Below, piece after piece: positions 45,656 through 54,100 of a DNA stretch of 64,000 nt. Position 1 is the first letter of the stretch, and each line of letters opens with the position of its first letter. The position numbers and the translations under genes are program-made. Under the pieces are notes generated by a model. It was not told the origin of the DNA and searched no databases. It worked only from the letters and a program-made list of their open reading frames with translations. Source of the stretch: Aureibaculum algae (GTDB lineage Bacteria > Bacteroidota > Bacteroidia > Flavobacteriales > Flavobacteriaceae); contig NZ_CP040749.1 of the NCBI RefSeq assembly GCF_006065315.1, positions 2,122,501-2,186,500 on the forward strand, written 5' to 3'.

Positions 45656-47239
45656 ATGAAAAATAAAAATCCAAAAGACGCAAATGTTTATTTAATAGGA
45701 AGCGGTATTGCTTCACTTGCGTGTGCCGTTTACCTTGTTAAAGATGCGAAGGTACCTGGAAAGAATATTCATATTTTAGAAAAGGACAATATACTCGGTG
45801 GTGCACTTGATGGTTCGGGTAATAAAGATGATGGTTTTGTAGTAAGGGGTGGTAGAATGCATGAAAAACATTATACCTGTTATTGGGATTTACTTTCTTA
45901 TATACCTTCTTATGATGACCCTAAAATTTCTGTTAGAGATGAATCTTTTGAATTTAATGAAAAATTCGTTTCAAATGGACAGGCTCGATTATTAAAAAAT
46001 GGAGAAAAAATTGACGTCTCATCTTACGGATTATCAGTAAAACAACAAGCAGAGTTTTTAAGACTCTTATTTTCTTCAGAAAAATCATTAGGTAATAAAA
46101 GAATAGAAGATTGGTTTGATCAAGCTTTTTTTGAAACTAATTTCTGGCATATCTGGACATCTATGTTTGCATTTCAAAAATGGAGTAGTGTTGCTGAAAT
46201 GAGAAGATATATGAAGCGTTTTATTCATTTGATTGATGGATTAAAAAGATTAGGTGGCGTTATGCGAACCAAATACAATCAATACCATTCTGTGGTGATA
46301 CCTTTAAAAAGATATTTAGATGAATATGGTGTGAATTTTGATTTAGGTCACGAGGTTGTAGATATAGATTTTAACCTCTCTTCAGATAAAAAAACAGCTA
46401 CGGTATTGCATTTAAAAGATAAAGATGAAATAGTTTTAGGAAAAAATGACTATGTTTTTATTACCAATGGTTCTATTACAGAAAGTACGGATAATGGTGC
46501 ATGGGATAGACCTGCTAAACTTAAAGGAATAGCAGCATCAGGATCATGGAAGTTGTGGAAAAAAATAGCTAAAAAAGACGATGCTTTTGGTAATCCAAGT
46601 CCTTTTTGTGACCATATCGATTTACAAAAATGGTATTCGTTTACAGTTACTTTAAAAGATAATACTTTTCATGATTATATGGAGAATTTTTCTGGTAATG
46701 TTGATGGTACAGGTGGTTTGGTAACCCTGACCGATTCTAATTGGATGATGTCTATTGTAATTGCACGTCAACCACATTTTCCTAATCAACCTAAGGAGGT
46801 TAAAGTATTCTGGGGGTACGGATTATATCCTGATCGTAAAGGTAACTACATTAATAAAACAATGGCAGAATGTACAGGTAAAGAAATTTTGGAAGAATTA
46901 TGGTATCATTTAAAAGTTCAAGATTTAATGAAACCTATTGTAAATTCTGGTAAAATAAACTGTATACCTACAGCAATGCCATTCATAGATAGTGAGTTTA
47001 TGCCTAGAGACATTGGAGATAGGCCACAAGTTATTCCTGATGGGGCAACAAATTTTGCATTTTTAGGTCAATTTGCAGAAGTGCCAAAAGATGTAGTGTT
47101 TACTGTAGAATATTCTGTAAGAACAGCTCAAACTGCTGTCTATGGATTATTTGAAACAGATAAAAAAGTGATGCCTGTTTATGATTCTATTCATAAACCA
47201 AAGGTATTATTAAAAGCTATTAAAGCTATTACTGGGTAG
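45656..47239 (+). CDS. ohyA: Oleate hydratase (FAD-dependent fatty acid hydratase)
   Basis: A 527-residue flavoenzyme of the myosin-cross-reactive antigen family. It has the dinucleotide motif IGSGIASLACAVYLV, the family block LGGALDGSGNKDDGFVVRGG followed by RMHEKHYTCYWDLLSYIPS, and FVFITNGSITESTDNG. It adds water to cis-9 unsaturated fatty acids to give 10-hydroxy acids. No signal peptide; it works at the cytosolic membrane face. A DUF2238 membrane gene follows 49 bp later. It may detoxify or remodel free unsaturated fatty acids under stress. Confidence 0.93.
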   Translation: MKNKNPKDANVYLIGSGIASLACAVYLVKDAKVPGKNIHILEKDNILGGALDGSGNKDDGFVVRGGRMHEKHYTCYWDLLSYIPSYDDPKISVRDESFEFNEKFVSNGQARLLKNGEKIDVSSYGLSVKQQAEFLRLLFSSEKSLGNKRIEDWFDQAFFETNFWHIWTSMFAFQKWSSVAEMRRYMKRFIHLIDGLKRLGGVMRTKYNQYHSVVIPLKRYLDEYGVNFDLGHEVVDIDFNLSSDKKTATVLHLKDKDEIVLGKNDYVFITNGSITESTDNGAWDRPAKLKGIAASGSWKLWKKIAKKDDAFGNPSPFCDHIDLQKWYSFTVTLKDNTFHDYMENFSGNVDGTGGLVTLTDSNWMMSIVIARQPHFPNQPKEVKVFWGYGLYPDRKGNYINKTMAECTGKEILEELWYHLKVQDLMKPIVNSGKINCIPTAMPFIDSEFMPRDIGDRPQVIPDGATNFAFLGQFAEVPKDVVFTVEYSVRTAQTAVYGLFETDKKVMPVYDSIHKPKVLLKAIKAITG

Positions 47240-47288
47240 TTACAATTGATTATTTAGTGTTGCATTTTTAATAAAGAATTGTTGTGGA

Positions 47289-47930
47289 ATGAAATTGTAC
47301 AGTGGTGCTATAACTGTTATTGGACATAAGTTATTTTGGTTTGTACTTGTATTTGCGTTTTTATGGATAAACACATTAATAGGAACTACAGATATTGCCA
47401 ATTGGCTTATAGAAAATACCCTAACAGTTATAGCATTACTTTTTTTAATTCTTACTTATAAATCGTATTGTTTTAGCAATTTTAGTTATTTCTTAATCTT
47501 TGTTTTTTTATGCTTGCATGTTTATGGTTCTGAATATACCTATGCAGAGAATCCATTTGGGTTTTGGCTTCAAGACCAATTTCATTCTTCCAGAAACCCT
47601 TATGACAGGCTCGTACATTTTAGTTTCGGGTTGTTATTGTATTATCCATTGTACGAGTGTATTTTAAAATGGCTGAAACTTGAAAAAAGAGAAGCAGTTA
47701 TACTCCCTATTTTAACAATTCTTTCGGCAAGTGCATTATATGAAATTATAGAATGGCTTGTAGCCGATGTCTTTTTTGTTGAACAGGGCATTTCATATTT
47801 AGGAACTCAAGGTGATGTGTGGGATTCTCAAAAGGATATGGCAGTAGCTTTTTTTGGCAACATAATGGGAGCACTATTTTATTATATATATAGATTGAAT
47901 ACTCAGTCAGTCAAGGTCGAAAACAGGTAA
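47289..47930 (+). CDS. DUF2238 (YjdF-like) membrane protein
   Basis: A 213-residue protein with six transmembrane helices. Family signature RNPYDRLVHFSFGLLLYYPLYE lies in the middle, and ASALYEIIEWLVADVFF followed by TQGDVWDSQKDMAVAFFG toward the end contain the conserved Glu and Asp residues. Probably co-transcribed with oleate hydratase. Biochemical function unknown. Confidence 0.85.
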   Translation: MKLYSGAITVIGHKLFWFVLVFAFLWINTLIGTTDIANWLIENTLTVIALLFLILTYKSYCFSNFSYFLIFVFLCLHVYGSEYTYAENPFGFWLQDQFHSSRNPYDRLVHFSFGLLLYYPLYECILKWLKLEKREAVILPILTILSASALYEIIEWLVADVFFVEQGISYLGTQGDVWDSQKDMAVAFFGNIMGALFYYIYRLNTQSVKVENR

Positions 47931-48035
47931 TGAATAGATAAACAACTTCTTTGACAGTTAAATTCTCATAACATCATCTTAATGATTACTAAACCACCAT
48001 TTTCATAAAAGTTTGTTGTAAAAAAGGTTATAAAC

Positions 48036-48078
48036 TGACTTAGGTCAGTTTTAAAGTTTTAAGATTCAAATACCTTTG
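48036..48078 (+). promoter_or_regulatory. Island promoter 6: TGACTTAGGTCA plus TACCTTTG
   Basis: The palindrome (48036-48047) is centred 29.5 bp before an exact -7 box (48071-48078). Drives the small frames and the ferric-reductase-like gene. Confidence 0.85.
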
Positions 48079-48108
48079 GTTATTTAAGAATTTAAAAATA
48101 ATTAAAAT

Positions 48109-48165
48109 ATGGAAGTACCCTACCATGGAATTTTAAAAGAGAATTTGACAGGCTATTGCCAATAG
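48109..48165 (+). CDS. Possible tiny leader ORF of 18 codons
   Basis: ATG to TAG reading MEVPYHGILKENLTGYCQ, starting 30 bp after the island -7 box. Too short to judge by composition. Could be the remnant of a larger gene or a leader peptide. Confidence 0.2.
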   Translation: MEVPYHGILKENLTGYCQ

Positions 48166-48194
48166 TTTAGTAGTAAATAATTAATAAAATAAAA

Positions 48195-48311
48195 ATGGAA
48201 AGAGTATTTAAAATAGTAGCACCCACAGCAATTGACATAAAGCCGTGCAATCATTTGCAAATACAGAATAAAGCGATCATGGTAGAATATAAATTGAATA
48301 ACTATGCTTAG
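48195..48311 (+). CDS. Possible small protein of 38 residues, overlapping the next gene
   Basis: ATG to TAG, 38 codons: N-terminal MERVFKIVAPTAIDIKPCNH, C-terminal MVEYKLNNYA. It overlaps the start of the ferric-reductase-like gene by 8 bp, the layout of translational coupling. Mixed residue composition with Cys and Pro is protein-like. No family recognised. Confidence 0.35.
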   Translation: MERVFKIVAPTAIDIKPCNHLQIQNKAIMVEYKLNNYA

Positions 48312-49659
48312 AAAGATCAAAATCGCATTGTGGATAATTCTCATAGGATTAACGGGTTTATGGATATTGGCAAATATGCCTTTACCAGATGCAATGACAG
48401 GAAAAGCGGTACGTGATTTATTCATTCAATATTCTGGTATTATTGGTATTGGAGTAATGAGTATCGCTATGGTACTTGCACTTCGTCCAGTATGGCTAGA
48501 ACTCATACTTGGTGGGTTAGATAAATCGTATAGACTTCACAAATGGTTAGGAGTTATTGGGTTGGGAGCTTCTATTTTTCATTGGATTGCTGCGAAAGCC
48601 CCACATTGGTTATCAAGCCTTGGGTTGATAGAGGGGAGACGTGGCCGTGGTCATGGAGATGGAGCAAATTCAGCATCAGATTCACTCAATCAGGTTCAGG
48701 CGTTTTTTGATGGTCTACATGGGCCTGCCAAGTTTATTGGTGAATGGGCATTCTATGGGCTCGTTCTTTTAATTGTATTGGCCTTAATAAAACGATTCCC
48801 TTATCGGCTTTTTGCAAAGACCCACACGATCATCGCAGTGGTGTATCTCATTTTGGTATTTCACACAGTGGTGCTATTAGATTTTGCTTCATGGACACAG
48901 CCATTGGGCATTGTAATGGGTATGTTGTTATCAGCAGGTGTAGTCTCGGCTATTCTTGTGTTGACACGTCAGGTTGGTAAGCGACGAAAAGTGGAAGGTA
49001 CTATAGAGGAACAACATTATTTTCCTAAAATGAAGGTGTTGGAAACCTTAATTTTGCTCAAAGAGGGATGGAAAGGACACAAGAGTGGTCAATTTGCTTT
49101 TGTTACTTTTGATAGTAAAGAAGGGCAACACCCTTATACTATTGCCTCAGACTGGGATGCAAATAATCCTCGTATTATGTTTATTACCAAGGCACTGGGT
49201 GATTACACAAACCACTTACCTGAAAAGCTAAATATTGGTGACAAAGCAATTGTCGAAGGACCTTATGGCTGCTTTACTTTTGATGATAATGCTAAACGTC
49301 AAATCTGGATTGGTGGTGGTATTGGTATTACACCATTTATTGCTAGAATGAAACACCTCGCTCATAATCGAGCATCTCAACCAATTGATTTATTTCATTG
49401 CACCTCTGAACTGGAACCTGATGCATTGAAGAAATTAACTGCGGATGCTGCAGCCGCCAATGTGAACTTACATGTGATAATTGACAGTAGAGATGGTCAG
49501 TTAACTGGAGAAAAGTTACGTACAATAGTGCCAGACTGGAAGTCGGCCAGTGTTTGGTTTTGTGGTCCCGTTGGTTTTGGAAAAGCATTACATAAAGACT
49601 TTTTGAAAAACGGATTACCTACTAAGAATTTTCATCAAGAGCTTTTTGGCATGCGTTAA
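48304..49659 (+). CDS. Ferric-reductase-like transmembrane flavocytochrome
   Basis: A 451-residue protein. The N-terminal ferric-reductase domain has six helices, with heme-ligand candidates in YRLHKWLGVIGLGASIFHW and KTHTIIAVVYLILVFHTVV. A FAD-binding barrel (about 225-330) has HPYTIASDW, followed by a NAD(P)-binding domain with IGGGIGITPFIARMKH and VWFCGPVGFGKALH. It moves electrons from cytosolic NAD(P)H across the membrane to iron, oxygen or another acceptor. A Gly/His-rich periplasmic loop (RRGRGHGDGANS) is unusual. TspO lies 188 bp downstream. Confidence 0.9.
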   Translation: MLRKIKIALWIILIGLTGLWILANMPLPDAMTGKAVRDLFIQYSGIIGIGVMSIAMVLALRPVWLELILGGLDKSYRLHKWLGVIGLGASIFHWIAAKAPHWLSSLGLIEGRRGRGHGDGANSASDSLNQVQAFFDGLHGPAKFIGEWAFYGLVLLIVLALIKRFPYRLFAKTHTIIAVVYLILVFHTVVLLDFASWTQPLGIVMGMLLSAGVVSAILVLTRQVGKRRKVEGTIEEQHYFPKMKVLETLILLKEGWKGHKSGQFAFVTFDSKEGQHPYTIASDWDANNPRIMFITKALGDYTNHLPEKLNIGDKAIVEGPYGCFTFDDNAKRQIWIGGGIGITPFIARMKHLAHNRASQPIDLFHCTSELEPDALKKLTADAAAANVNLHVIIDSRDGQLTGEKLRTIVPDWKSASVWFCGPVGFGKALHKDFLKNGLPTKNFHQELFGMR

Positions 49660-49847
49660 GTGAAAGGTGATAAGGGGATAATTTATCAATTTTGAATATT
49701 TATATGATGCATATGGCGTTGGTATACATCGCTTTATTATAGAATACGATAGAAAGACTCAATAAATTTTTTCATACTGATTTGTTCAAATTGACAAACA
49801 GTTATATCTAAATAATTTCTTTTGTGATCAATTAAAAATATATTAAA

Positions 49848-50318
49848 ATGATTTATAGACTGATACTATTCTTAGTACTTAATTTTGCAGCACTTGGTGT
49901 TGGAGGATTTTTAGCAGGCAATGGAGCTTCTTCTGATTGGTATGCACATATTGACAAAGCTCCGTGGACACCACCAGGTTGGGTCTTTGGCTTTGCATGG
50001 GTTACGATCATGATATGTTTTAGTTTTTACTTAGCCTATTTATGGCCAGAAATTGAAAACAAAAATCTACTCATTGGTTTATTAGTCGTACAGTATTTAT
50101 TGAACATGGCATGGAATCCGACATTCTTCTATTATCATTATGTTCTGGCAGGCCTATTGGTTTTAATTGGACTTGCATTTGTTGTCGGAGTCTTTTTATT
50201 TTTTTATTGGCCAGAGTTAAAATTAAAATCGATATTGATAATTCCTTATTTTATTTGGTTATTAATTGCAACGTCACTCAATGGGTACGTCTTATTTAAA
50301 AATCAAATTATTATATAA
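49848..50318 (+). CDS. tspO: TspO/MBR family tryptophan-rich sensory protein
   Basis: A 156-residue protein with five transmembrane helices. Family motifs: DWYAHIDKAPWTPPGWVFG near the first loop and LNMAWNPTFFYYHY in helix 3. TspO binds porphyrins and is tied to oxygen- and stress-dependent regulation in bacteria. A clear TGA-N6-TCA site was not found in the 188 bp upstream; read-through from the flavocytochrome gene is possible. The adjacent heme-type reductase makes a porphyrin link plausible. Confidence 0.92.
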   Translation: MIYRLILFLVLNFAALGVGGFLAGNGASSDWYAHIDKAPWTPPGWVFGFAWVTIMICFSFYLAYLWPEIENKNLLIGLLVVQYLLNMAWNPTFFYYHYVLAGLLVLIGLAFVVGVFLFFYWPELKLKSILIIPYFIWLLIATSLNGYVLFKNQIII

Positions 50319-50411
50319 AAATAGCTTGTAATAACAGATGATATATTAAGATTGCTATGTAAGGACAATACAATACTCACGTTGTTAAAGTTTTCAAAAA
50401 AAGTTTTATAC

Positions 50412-50454
50412 TGATGTAGGTCAGGGTTCTCACATTAGAACCACTATATCTTTG
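50412..50454 (+). promoter_or_regulatory. Island promoter 7: TGATGTAGGTCA plus TATCTTTG
   Basis: The palindrome (50412-50423) is centred 29.5 bp before an exact -7 box (50447-50454), preceded by an A-tract (CAAAAAAAGTTTTATA). Drives BON protein 1, whose ATG lies 35 bp after the box. Confidence 0.85.
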
Positions 50455-50489
50455 ATGTATAATTAGTGTTTAATTTAATTTATAAAATT

Positions 50490-51143
50490 ATGAGAACAGA
50501 TTCAAGTATTAAAAGAGATGTTTTGGATGAATTAATATGGCAACCAAGCATTGATGAAACTCAAATTGGGGTTGTTGTAAAAAATGGTGTTGTAACACTT
50601 ACTGGGGTTGTAGATAGTTACATGAAAAAACAAGAGGTAGAAAAAGCCGCAAAAAGTGTGTTAGGTGTAAAAGCAGTAGCTGAAGATATTGAAGTTAAAT
50701 ATGGTACAGCTTCACATACATCAGATTCAGAAATTGCAGCCGCAGCAGTAAAAGCATTAAAATGGAATATTACAGTACCTGAGAAAAAAATAGAGGTAAA
50801 AGTTGAAGATGGCTGGGTTTATCTTACAGGTGAAGTAGTATGGGATTTTGAGAAAAATTCAGCGAAAAATGCTGTTAAAAATATTCCCGGTGTTAAATAT
50901 GTGGTAAATAATATTACGCTTAAAAATAATATAGATGCTATCAATATTAAAGAAAAGATCAAAAAAGCATTTGAACGTTCTGCAGATATTGATTCGAAAA
51001 GTATTACCGTAAGTGCCGAAGGTCATAATGTGAAGTTAACAGGAAAGGTACATTCATTAAAAGAAAAAGATGAAGCTAGAAAAACGGCGTTTTATGCACC
51101 TGGAGTATACACTGTAGATAATGAATTAGAAGTTGTGTATTAG
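50490..51143 (+). CDS. Three-BON-domain protein, copy 1
   Basis: A 217-residue protein of three BON domains (about 3-70, 77-145 and 147-217). Recurrent cores are GVVTLTGVVDSYMKKQEVEKA, GWVYLTGEVVWDFEKNSAKNA and HNVKLTGKVHSLKEKDEARK. The frame opens at GTG 50466, but the ATG at 50490 matches the starts of the three paralogues and their promoter spacing. Unlike OsmY it has no signal peptide, so it should stay in the cytosol. The BON fold binds phospholipid or small ligands; the function of this cytosolic form is unknown. Confidence 0.9.
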   Translation: MRTDSSIKRDVLDELIWQPSIDETQIGVVVKNGVVTLTGVVDSYMKKQEVEKAAKSVLGVKAVAEDIEVKYGTASHTSDSEIAAAAVKALKWNITVPEKKIEVKVEDGWVYLTGEVVWDFEKNSAKNAVKNIPGVKYVVNNITLKNNIDAINIKEKIKKAFERSADIDSKSITVSAEGHNVKLTGKVHSLKEKDEARKTAFYAPGVYTVDNELEVVY

Positions 51144-51196
51144 GTTATCTGAAAAGCAATTACAAGTTATTTTTAATCCTATTAATTCTAAGAAAT

Positions 51197-51235
51197 TGCC
51201 TTAATTCAATAACATGGATTAGGGCATTTTTTTTT
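51197..51235 (+). terminator. Intrinsic terminator after BON gene 1
   Basis: TGCCTTAATTCA (51197-51208) pairs with TGGATTAGGGCA (51215-51226), including two G-T pairs, followed by a T-run. It lies 54 bp after the stop codon. Confidence 0.65.
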
Positions 51236-51374
51236 ACTCTATTTAACTGATTTTATTTTAAAAAAAATATTGCAGTATTAATAAAACTATAACTTTACTT
51301 GAACTTTAATTAGGTTAAAAAATGGAATTTATAAATAGAACACTGTGTTAATAAATTCAAAAAAAGTTTAGAAC

Positions 51375-51417
51375 TGATCTAGGTCAGTGTTTCTTTTCTC
51401 TTGCCATGATAATTTTG
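51375..51417 (+). promoter_or_regulatory. Island promoter 8: TGATCTAGGTCA plus TAATTTTG
   Basis: The palindrome (51375-51386) is centred 29.5 bp before an exact -7 box (51410-51417). The A-tract TTCAAAAAAAGTTTAGAA lies just upstream, as before the BON genes. Drives the aldehyde dehydrogenase gene, ATG 25 bp after the box. Confidence 0.85.
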
Positions 51418-51442
51418 ATTTTGAATTCTAAAAATTAAAATA

Positions 51443-52846
51443 ATGGAAATAACAAAACAAACATCGAATATTAAAACAGTCAACCCCTATAATAATGAAT
51501 TGGTGAAAGAGTTTGTACCCATGACTGATATTGAACTAGCAGCAATAATTGATAAGGCTGACAAAGCTTTTGCTTCTTGGAAAAATCAATCTTTTGAAGA
51601 AAGAGCAAAAGTAATGCATAAGGTAGCATCTTTAATGCGAGAGAGGAAAGAGGAATTGGGAAAATTAGCCACATTAGAAATGGGTAAACTAATTTCTGAA
51701 TCCATTTATGAAGTAGAATTATCGGCAGATATTTTTGATTATTACGCTGATAAAGCTGCTGAATTATTAGCTGATAAACCGTTAGAAGTTAAAAATGGAG
51801 AAGCATTTATCTCCTATGAACCTATTGGAACTATTCTAAGTATTCAACCATGGAATTTTCCCTACTATCAAATCACTAGAAGTGCCGCCTCAAATCTTAT
51901 GGCTGGTAATACAATGGTGTTAAAACATGCTTCAAACGTACCTCAGTGTGCTCAATTAATGGAAGACTTATTTATAGAGGCAGGCTTACCTGATGGGGTT
52001 TATAATAACATTTTTATTCCAGGAAAAGAAATTAAAAGTTTGGTTTCAAATCCGAAAATTAAGGCAGTTTCTTTAACGGGAAGTGAACTTGCAGGAACTA
52101 GTATTGCTAGTGCAGCTGGAGCGAAAGCAAAAAAAGTAACATTGGAATTAGGCGGTAGTGATCCTTTTATAGTTTTAGATGATGTGGATATTGATTTGGC
52201 GGTGAAAACTGCTGTTGATGGAAGAATGTGGAATGCGGGTCAAGTTTGTGTTTCCCCTAAAAGGGTTATCGTTCCAGAAAAAATGAAAGCAGCCTTTTTA
52301 GGGAAAGTAAAAGATGTTTTTGCCACTTTAAAAGTGGGTGATCCAATGGATAAGGAAACCAACGTAGCTCCTTTGAGTACAGAAGCCGCTGCAAATGATG
52401 TAATTGCCCAAATTAATAAAGCCGCACAACAAAATGCGACAATTGTATTGGGGGGTAAACGTATGGATAGGAAAGGAGCCTTTGTAGAGCCCACCATAAT
52501 TACAGACATAACCTCAGAAATGGATGCTTTCCATAAAGAAATATTTGGTCCCGTGTTTATGTTGTATAGCTACAAAGATATAGATGAGGCTATCAGTATT
52601 GCTAATGCTACGAAGTTTGGTTTGGGTGGCACCGTTTTTGGCAACAATATCAAAAAAGCCGTTGAGGTGGCTCGAAAAATAGATACCGGTATGGTATATA
52701 TCAATCATGTTACTGGAATTGCACCAGAATTACCTTTTGGAGGAACAAAAAATTCAGGTTTCGGTAGAGAACAAGCTCCTATGGGAATTTATGAATTTGT
52801 TAATGAAAAATTGATTCGTACAACAACTCCTAAGGCTATTTATTAA
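51443..52846 (+). CDS. NAD(P)-dependent succinate-semialdehyde dehydrogenase family protein
   Basis: A 467-residue aldehyde dehydrogenase. Conserved parts: IQPWNFPYYQITRSAASNL, the catalytic Glu in KKVTLELGGSDPFIVLDDVD, the catalytic Cys in MWNAGQVCVSPKRVIVP, and EIFGPVFMLYSY. Overall similarity is to the GabD/SSADH branch, which oxidises succinate semialdehyde to succinate. No gabT or glutamate decarboxylase gene is nearby, so other aldehydes from lipid or amine breakdown are possible. Monocistronic behind its own island promoter. Confidence 0.9.
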   Translation: MEITKQTSNIKTVNPYNNELVKEFVPMTDIELAAIIDKADKAFASWKNQSFEERAKVMHKVASLMRERKEELGKLATLEMGKLISESIYEVELSADIFDYYADKAAELLADKPLEVKNGEAFISYEPIGTILSIQPWNFPYYQITRSAASNLMAGNTMVLKHASNVPQCAQLMEDLFIEAGLPDGVYNNIFIPGKEIKSLVSNPKIKAVSLTGSELAGTSIASAAGAKAKKVTLELGGSDPFIVLDDVDIDLAVKTAVDGRMWNAGQVCVSPKRVIVPEKMKAAFLGKVKDVFATLKVGDPMDKETNVAPLSTEAAANDVIAQINKAAQQNATIVLGGKRMDRKGAFVEPTIITDITSEMDAFHKEIFGPVFMLYSYKDIDEAISIANATKFGLGGTVFGNNIKKAVEVARKIDTGMVYINHVTGIAPELPFGGTKNSGFGREQAPMGIYEFVNEKLIRTTTPKAIY

Positions 52847-52985
52847 AAAGTTTTGTGTAGCCTTGTAAAGGTGTGCTATCTAAACACGTATCGAATCTGA
52901 TTTATAACTTAGACAATAGAAATAGTAGTAGGATTTCATAAGCCTGATGACTAACTCATCATTGGAAGAGTTAAATTGCAAATGA

Positions 52986-53020
52986 CCCACTAATTTAAAA
53001 TAATTAGTGGGTTTATTTAT
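52986..53020 (+). terminator. Intrinsic terminator after the aldehyde dehydrogenase gene
   Basis: CCCACTAATT (52986-52995) pairs perfectly with AATTAGTGGG (53002-53011) over a 6-nt loop, followed by a T-rich tail (TTTATTTATT). Confidence 0.75.
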
Positions 53021-53193
53021 TTTCAGATTTTATTTAAAATCTTTTCTATGTTTTTTCCAACCCTTTTATGAGGAACTACTAATAAATTTCTTTCTATGTT
53101 TTATTGAGCTCAGAATTAATTTTCAATGGTAGAGCATACTTCTTACACAATAAATAGTATGCTCTGTTAAAATTTTCAAAAATAAGTTGATGC

Positions 53194-53236
53194 TGATGTA
53201 GGTCAGTGTCTTTATTCTAATGCTGATGTAATTTTG
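53194..53236 (+). promoter_or_regulatory. Island promoter 9: TGATGTAGGTCA plus TAATTTTG
   Basis: The palindrome (53194-53205) is centred 29.5 bp before an exact -7 box (53229-53236). A-tract TTCAAAAATAAGTTGATG upstream. BON copy 2 ATG is 37 bp after the box. Confidence 0.85.
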
Positions 53237-53273
53237 GGGTATTAATAAAAGTTTAATTTAAATCATAGAAATT

Positions 53274-53927
53274 ATGAGAACAGATTTTAGTATTAAAGAA
53301 GATGTCTTAGATGAACTAGAATGGCAACCAAGCATCGATGAAACTCAAATTGGAGTAACTGTAAAAGATGGTGTGGTAACACTATCAGGAACTGTAGACA
53401 GCTATGTTAAAAAACGTGAGGCTGAAAAAGCTGCAAGAAGCGTAGTTGGGGTTAAAGCGGTAGCTGAAGATATTGAGGTTAAATATGGAACAACTTCACA
53501 TAAATCAGATACTGAAATAGCCACAGCAGCAGTAAGTGCATTAAAATGGAATATTGCGGTGCCCGAAAACAAAATTGATGTAAAAGTTGAAGATGGTTGG
53601 GTTTATTTGACAGGTGAAGTAAAATGGGAATTTGAAAAAAAAGCAGCTAAAAAAGCAATTGAAAATTTGACTGGTGTAAAATATGTGGTAAATAATATTT
53701 CACTTAAAAACAATATTGATATTAGTGATATAGAAACCAAGATCAAAAAAGCATTTGAACGTTCAGCTGATATTGATGCAAATAATATTAGTGTAAAAAC
53801 GGAAGGTCATACTGTAAAACTTTCAGGTAAAGTACATTCATTAAAAGAAAAAGACGAAGCTAGAAATACTGCTTATTTTGCCCCCGGTGTATGGAGCGTA
53901 GATAATGAGTTAGAAGTGGTGTATTAA
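53274..53927 (+). CDS. Three-BON-domain protein, copy 2
   Basis: A 217-residue paralogue, the closest relative of copy 1 in both protein and promoter. Domain cores: GVVTLSGTVDSYVKKREAEK, GWVYLTGEVKWEFEKKAAKK and HTVKLSGKVHSLKEKDEARN. No signal peptide or membrane segment. Terminator 53974-54016 follows. Copies 1 and 2 flank the aldehyde dehydrogenase gene, suggesting duplication of a BON unit around it. Confidence 0.9.
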   Translation: MRTDFSIKEDVLDELEWQPSIDETQIGVTVKDGVVTLSGTVDSYVKKREAEKAARSVVGVKAVAEDIEVKYGTTSHKSDTEIATAAVSALKWNIAVPENKIDVKVEDGWVYLTGEVKWEFEKKAAKKAIENLTGVKYVVNNISLKNNIDISDIETKIKKAFERSADIDANNISVKTEGHTVKLSGKVHSLKEKDEARNTAYFAPGVWSVDNELEVVY

Positions 53928-53973
53928 TTTTTTCTAAAAAAATTAGGAAGTCGATTAGTTCGTTTTCTTATAG

Positions 53974-54016
53974 AAAATTGTCCTAACTCATTAAATGAAT
54001 TAGGGCAATTTTTTTT
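53974..54016 (+). terminator. Intrinsic terminator after BON gene 2
   Basis: AAAATTGTCCTAA (53974-53986) pairs with TTAGGGCAATTTT (54000-54012) with one wobble pair, followed by T8. The next island palindrome begins 4 bp later, so terminator and promoter are back to back. Confidence 0.75.
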
Positions 54017-54020
54017 ATAC

Positions 54021-54063
54021 TGACCTTGGTCAGTAACTAACACTCTTTATCATACTAACTTTG
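54021..54063 (+). promoter_or_regulatory. Island promoter 10: TGACCTTGGTCA plus TAACTTTG
   Basis: The palindrome (54021-54032) is centred 29.5 bp before an exact -7 box (54056-54063). BON copy 3 ATG is 37 bp after the box. Confidence 0.85.
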
Positions 54064-54100
54064 TAGTATACTTATTATTTCATAGTAAAAAAAATGTATC

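Larger units (their letters stand above)
47931..48303. other. Intergenic region with island promoter 6 and two tiny frames
   Basis: Apart from the promoter at 48036-48078, two short ATG frames follow: 48109-48165 (18 codons) and 48195-48311 (38 codons). They sit where the leader of the ferric-reductase-like gene would be. Confidence 0.5.
52847..53273. other. 427-bp intergenic region with terminator and island promoter 9
   Basis: Holds the terminator at 52986-53020 and the promoter at 53194-53236. The bases between are AT-rich without a coding frame or recognised RNA. Confidence 0.6.

Noticed and set aside
49782..49824. TTGTTCAAATTGACAA followed by a TTCTTTTG box before tspO as a further island site
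   Set aside because: The palindrome does not fit TGA-N6-TCA at the required 29.5-bp distance, and the box lacks the TA.
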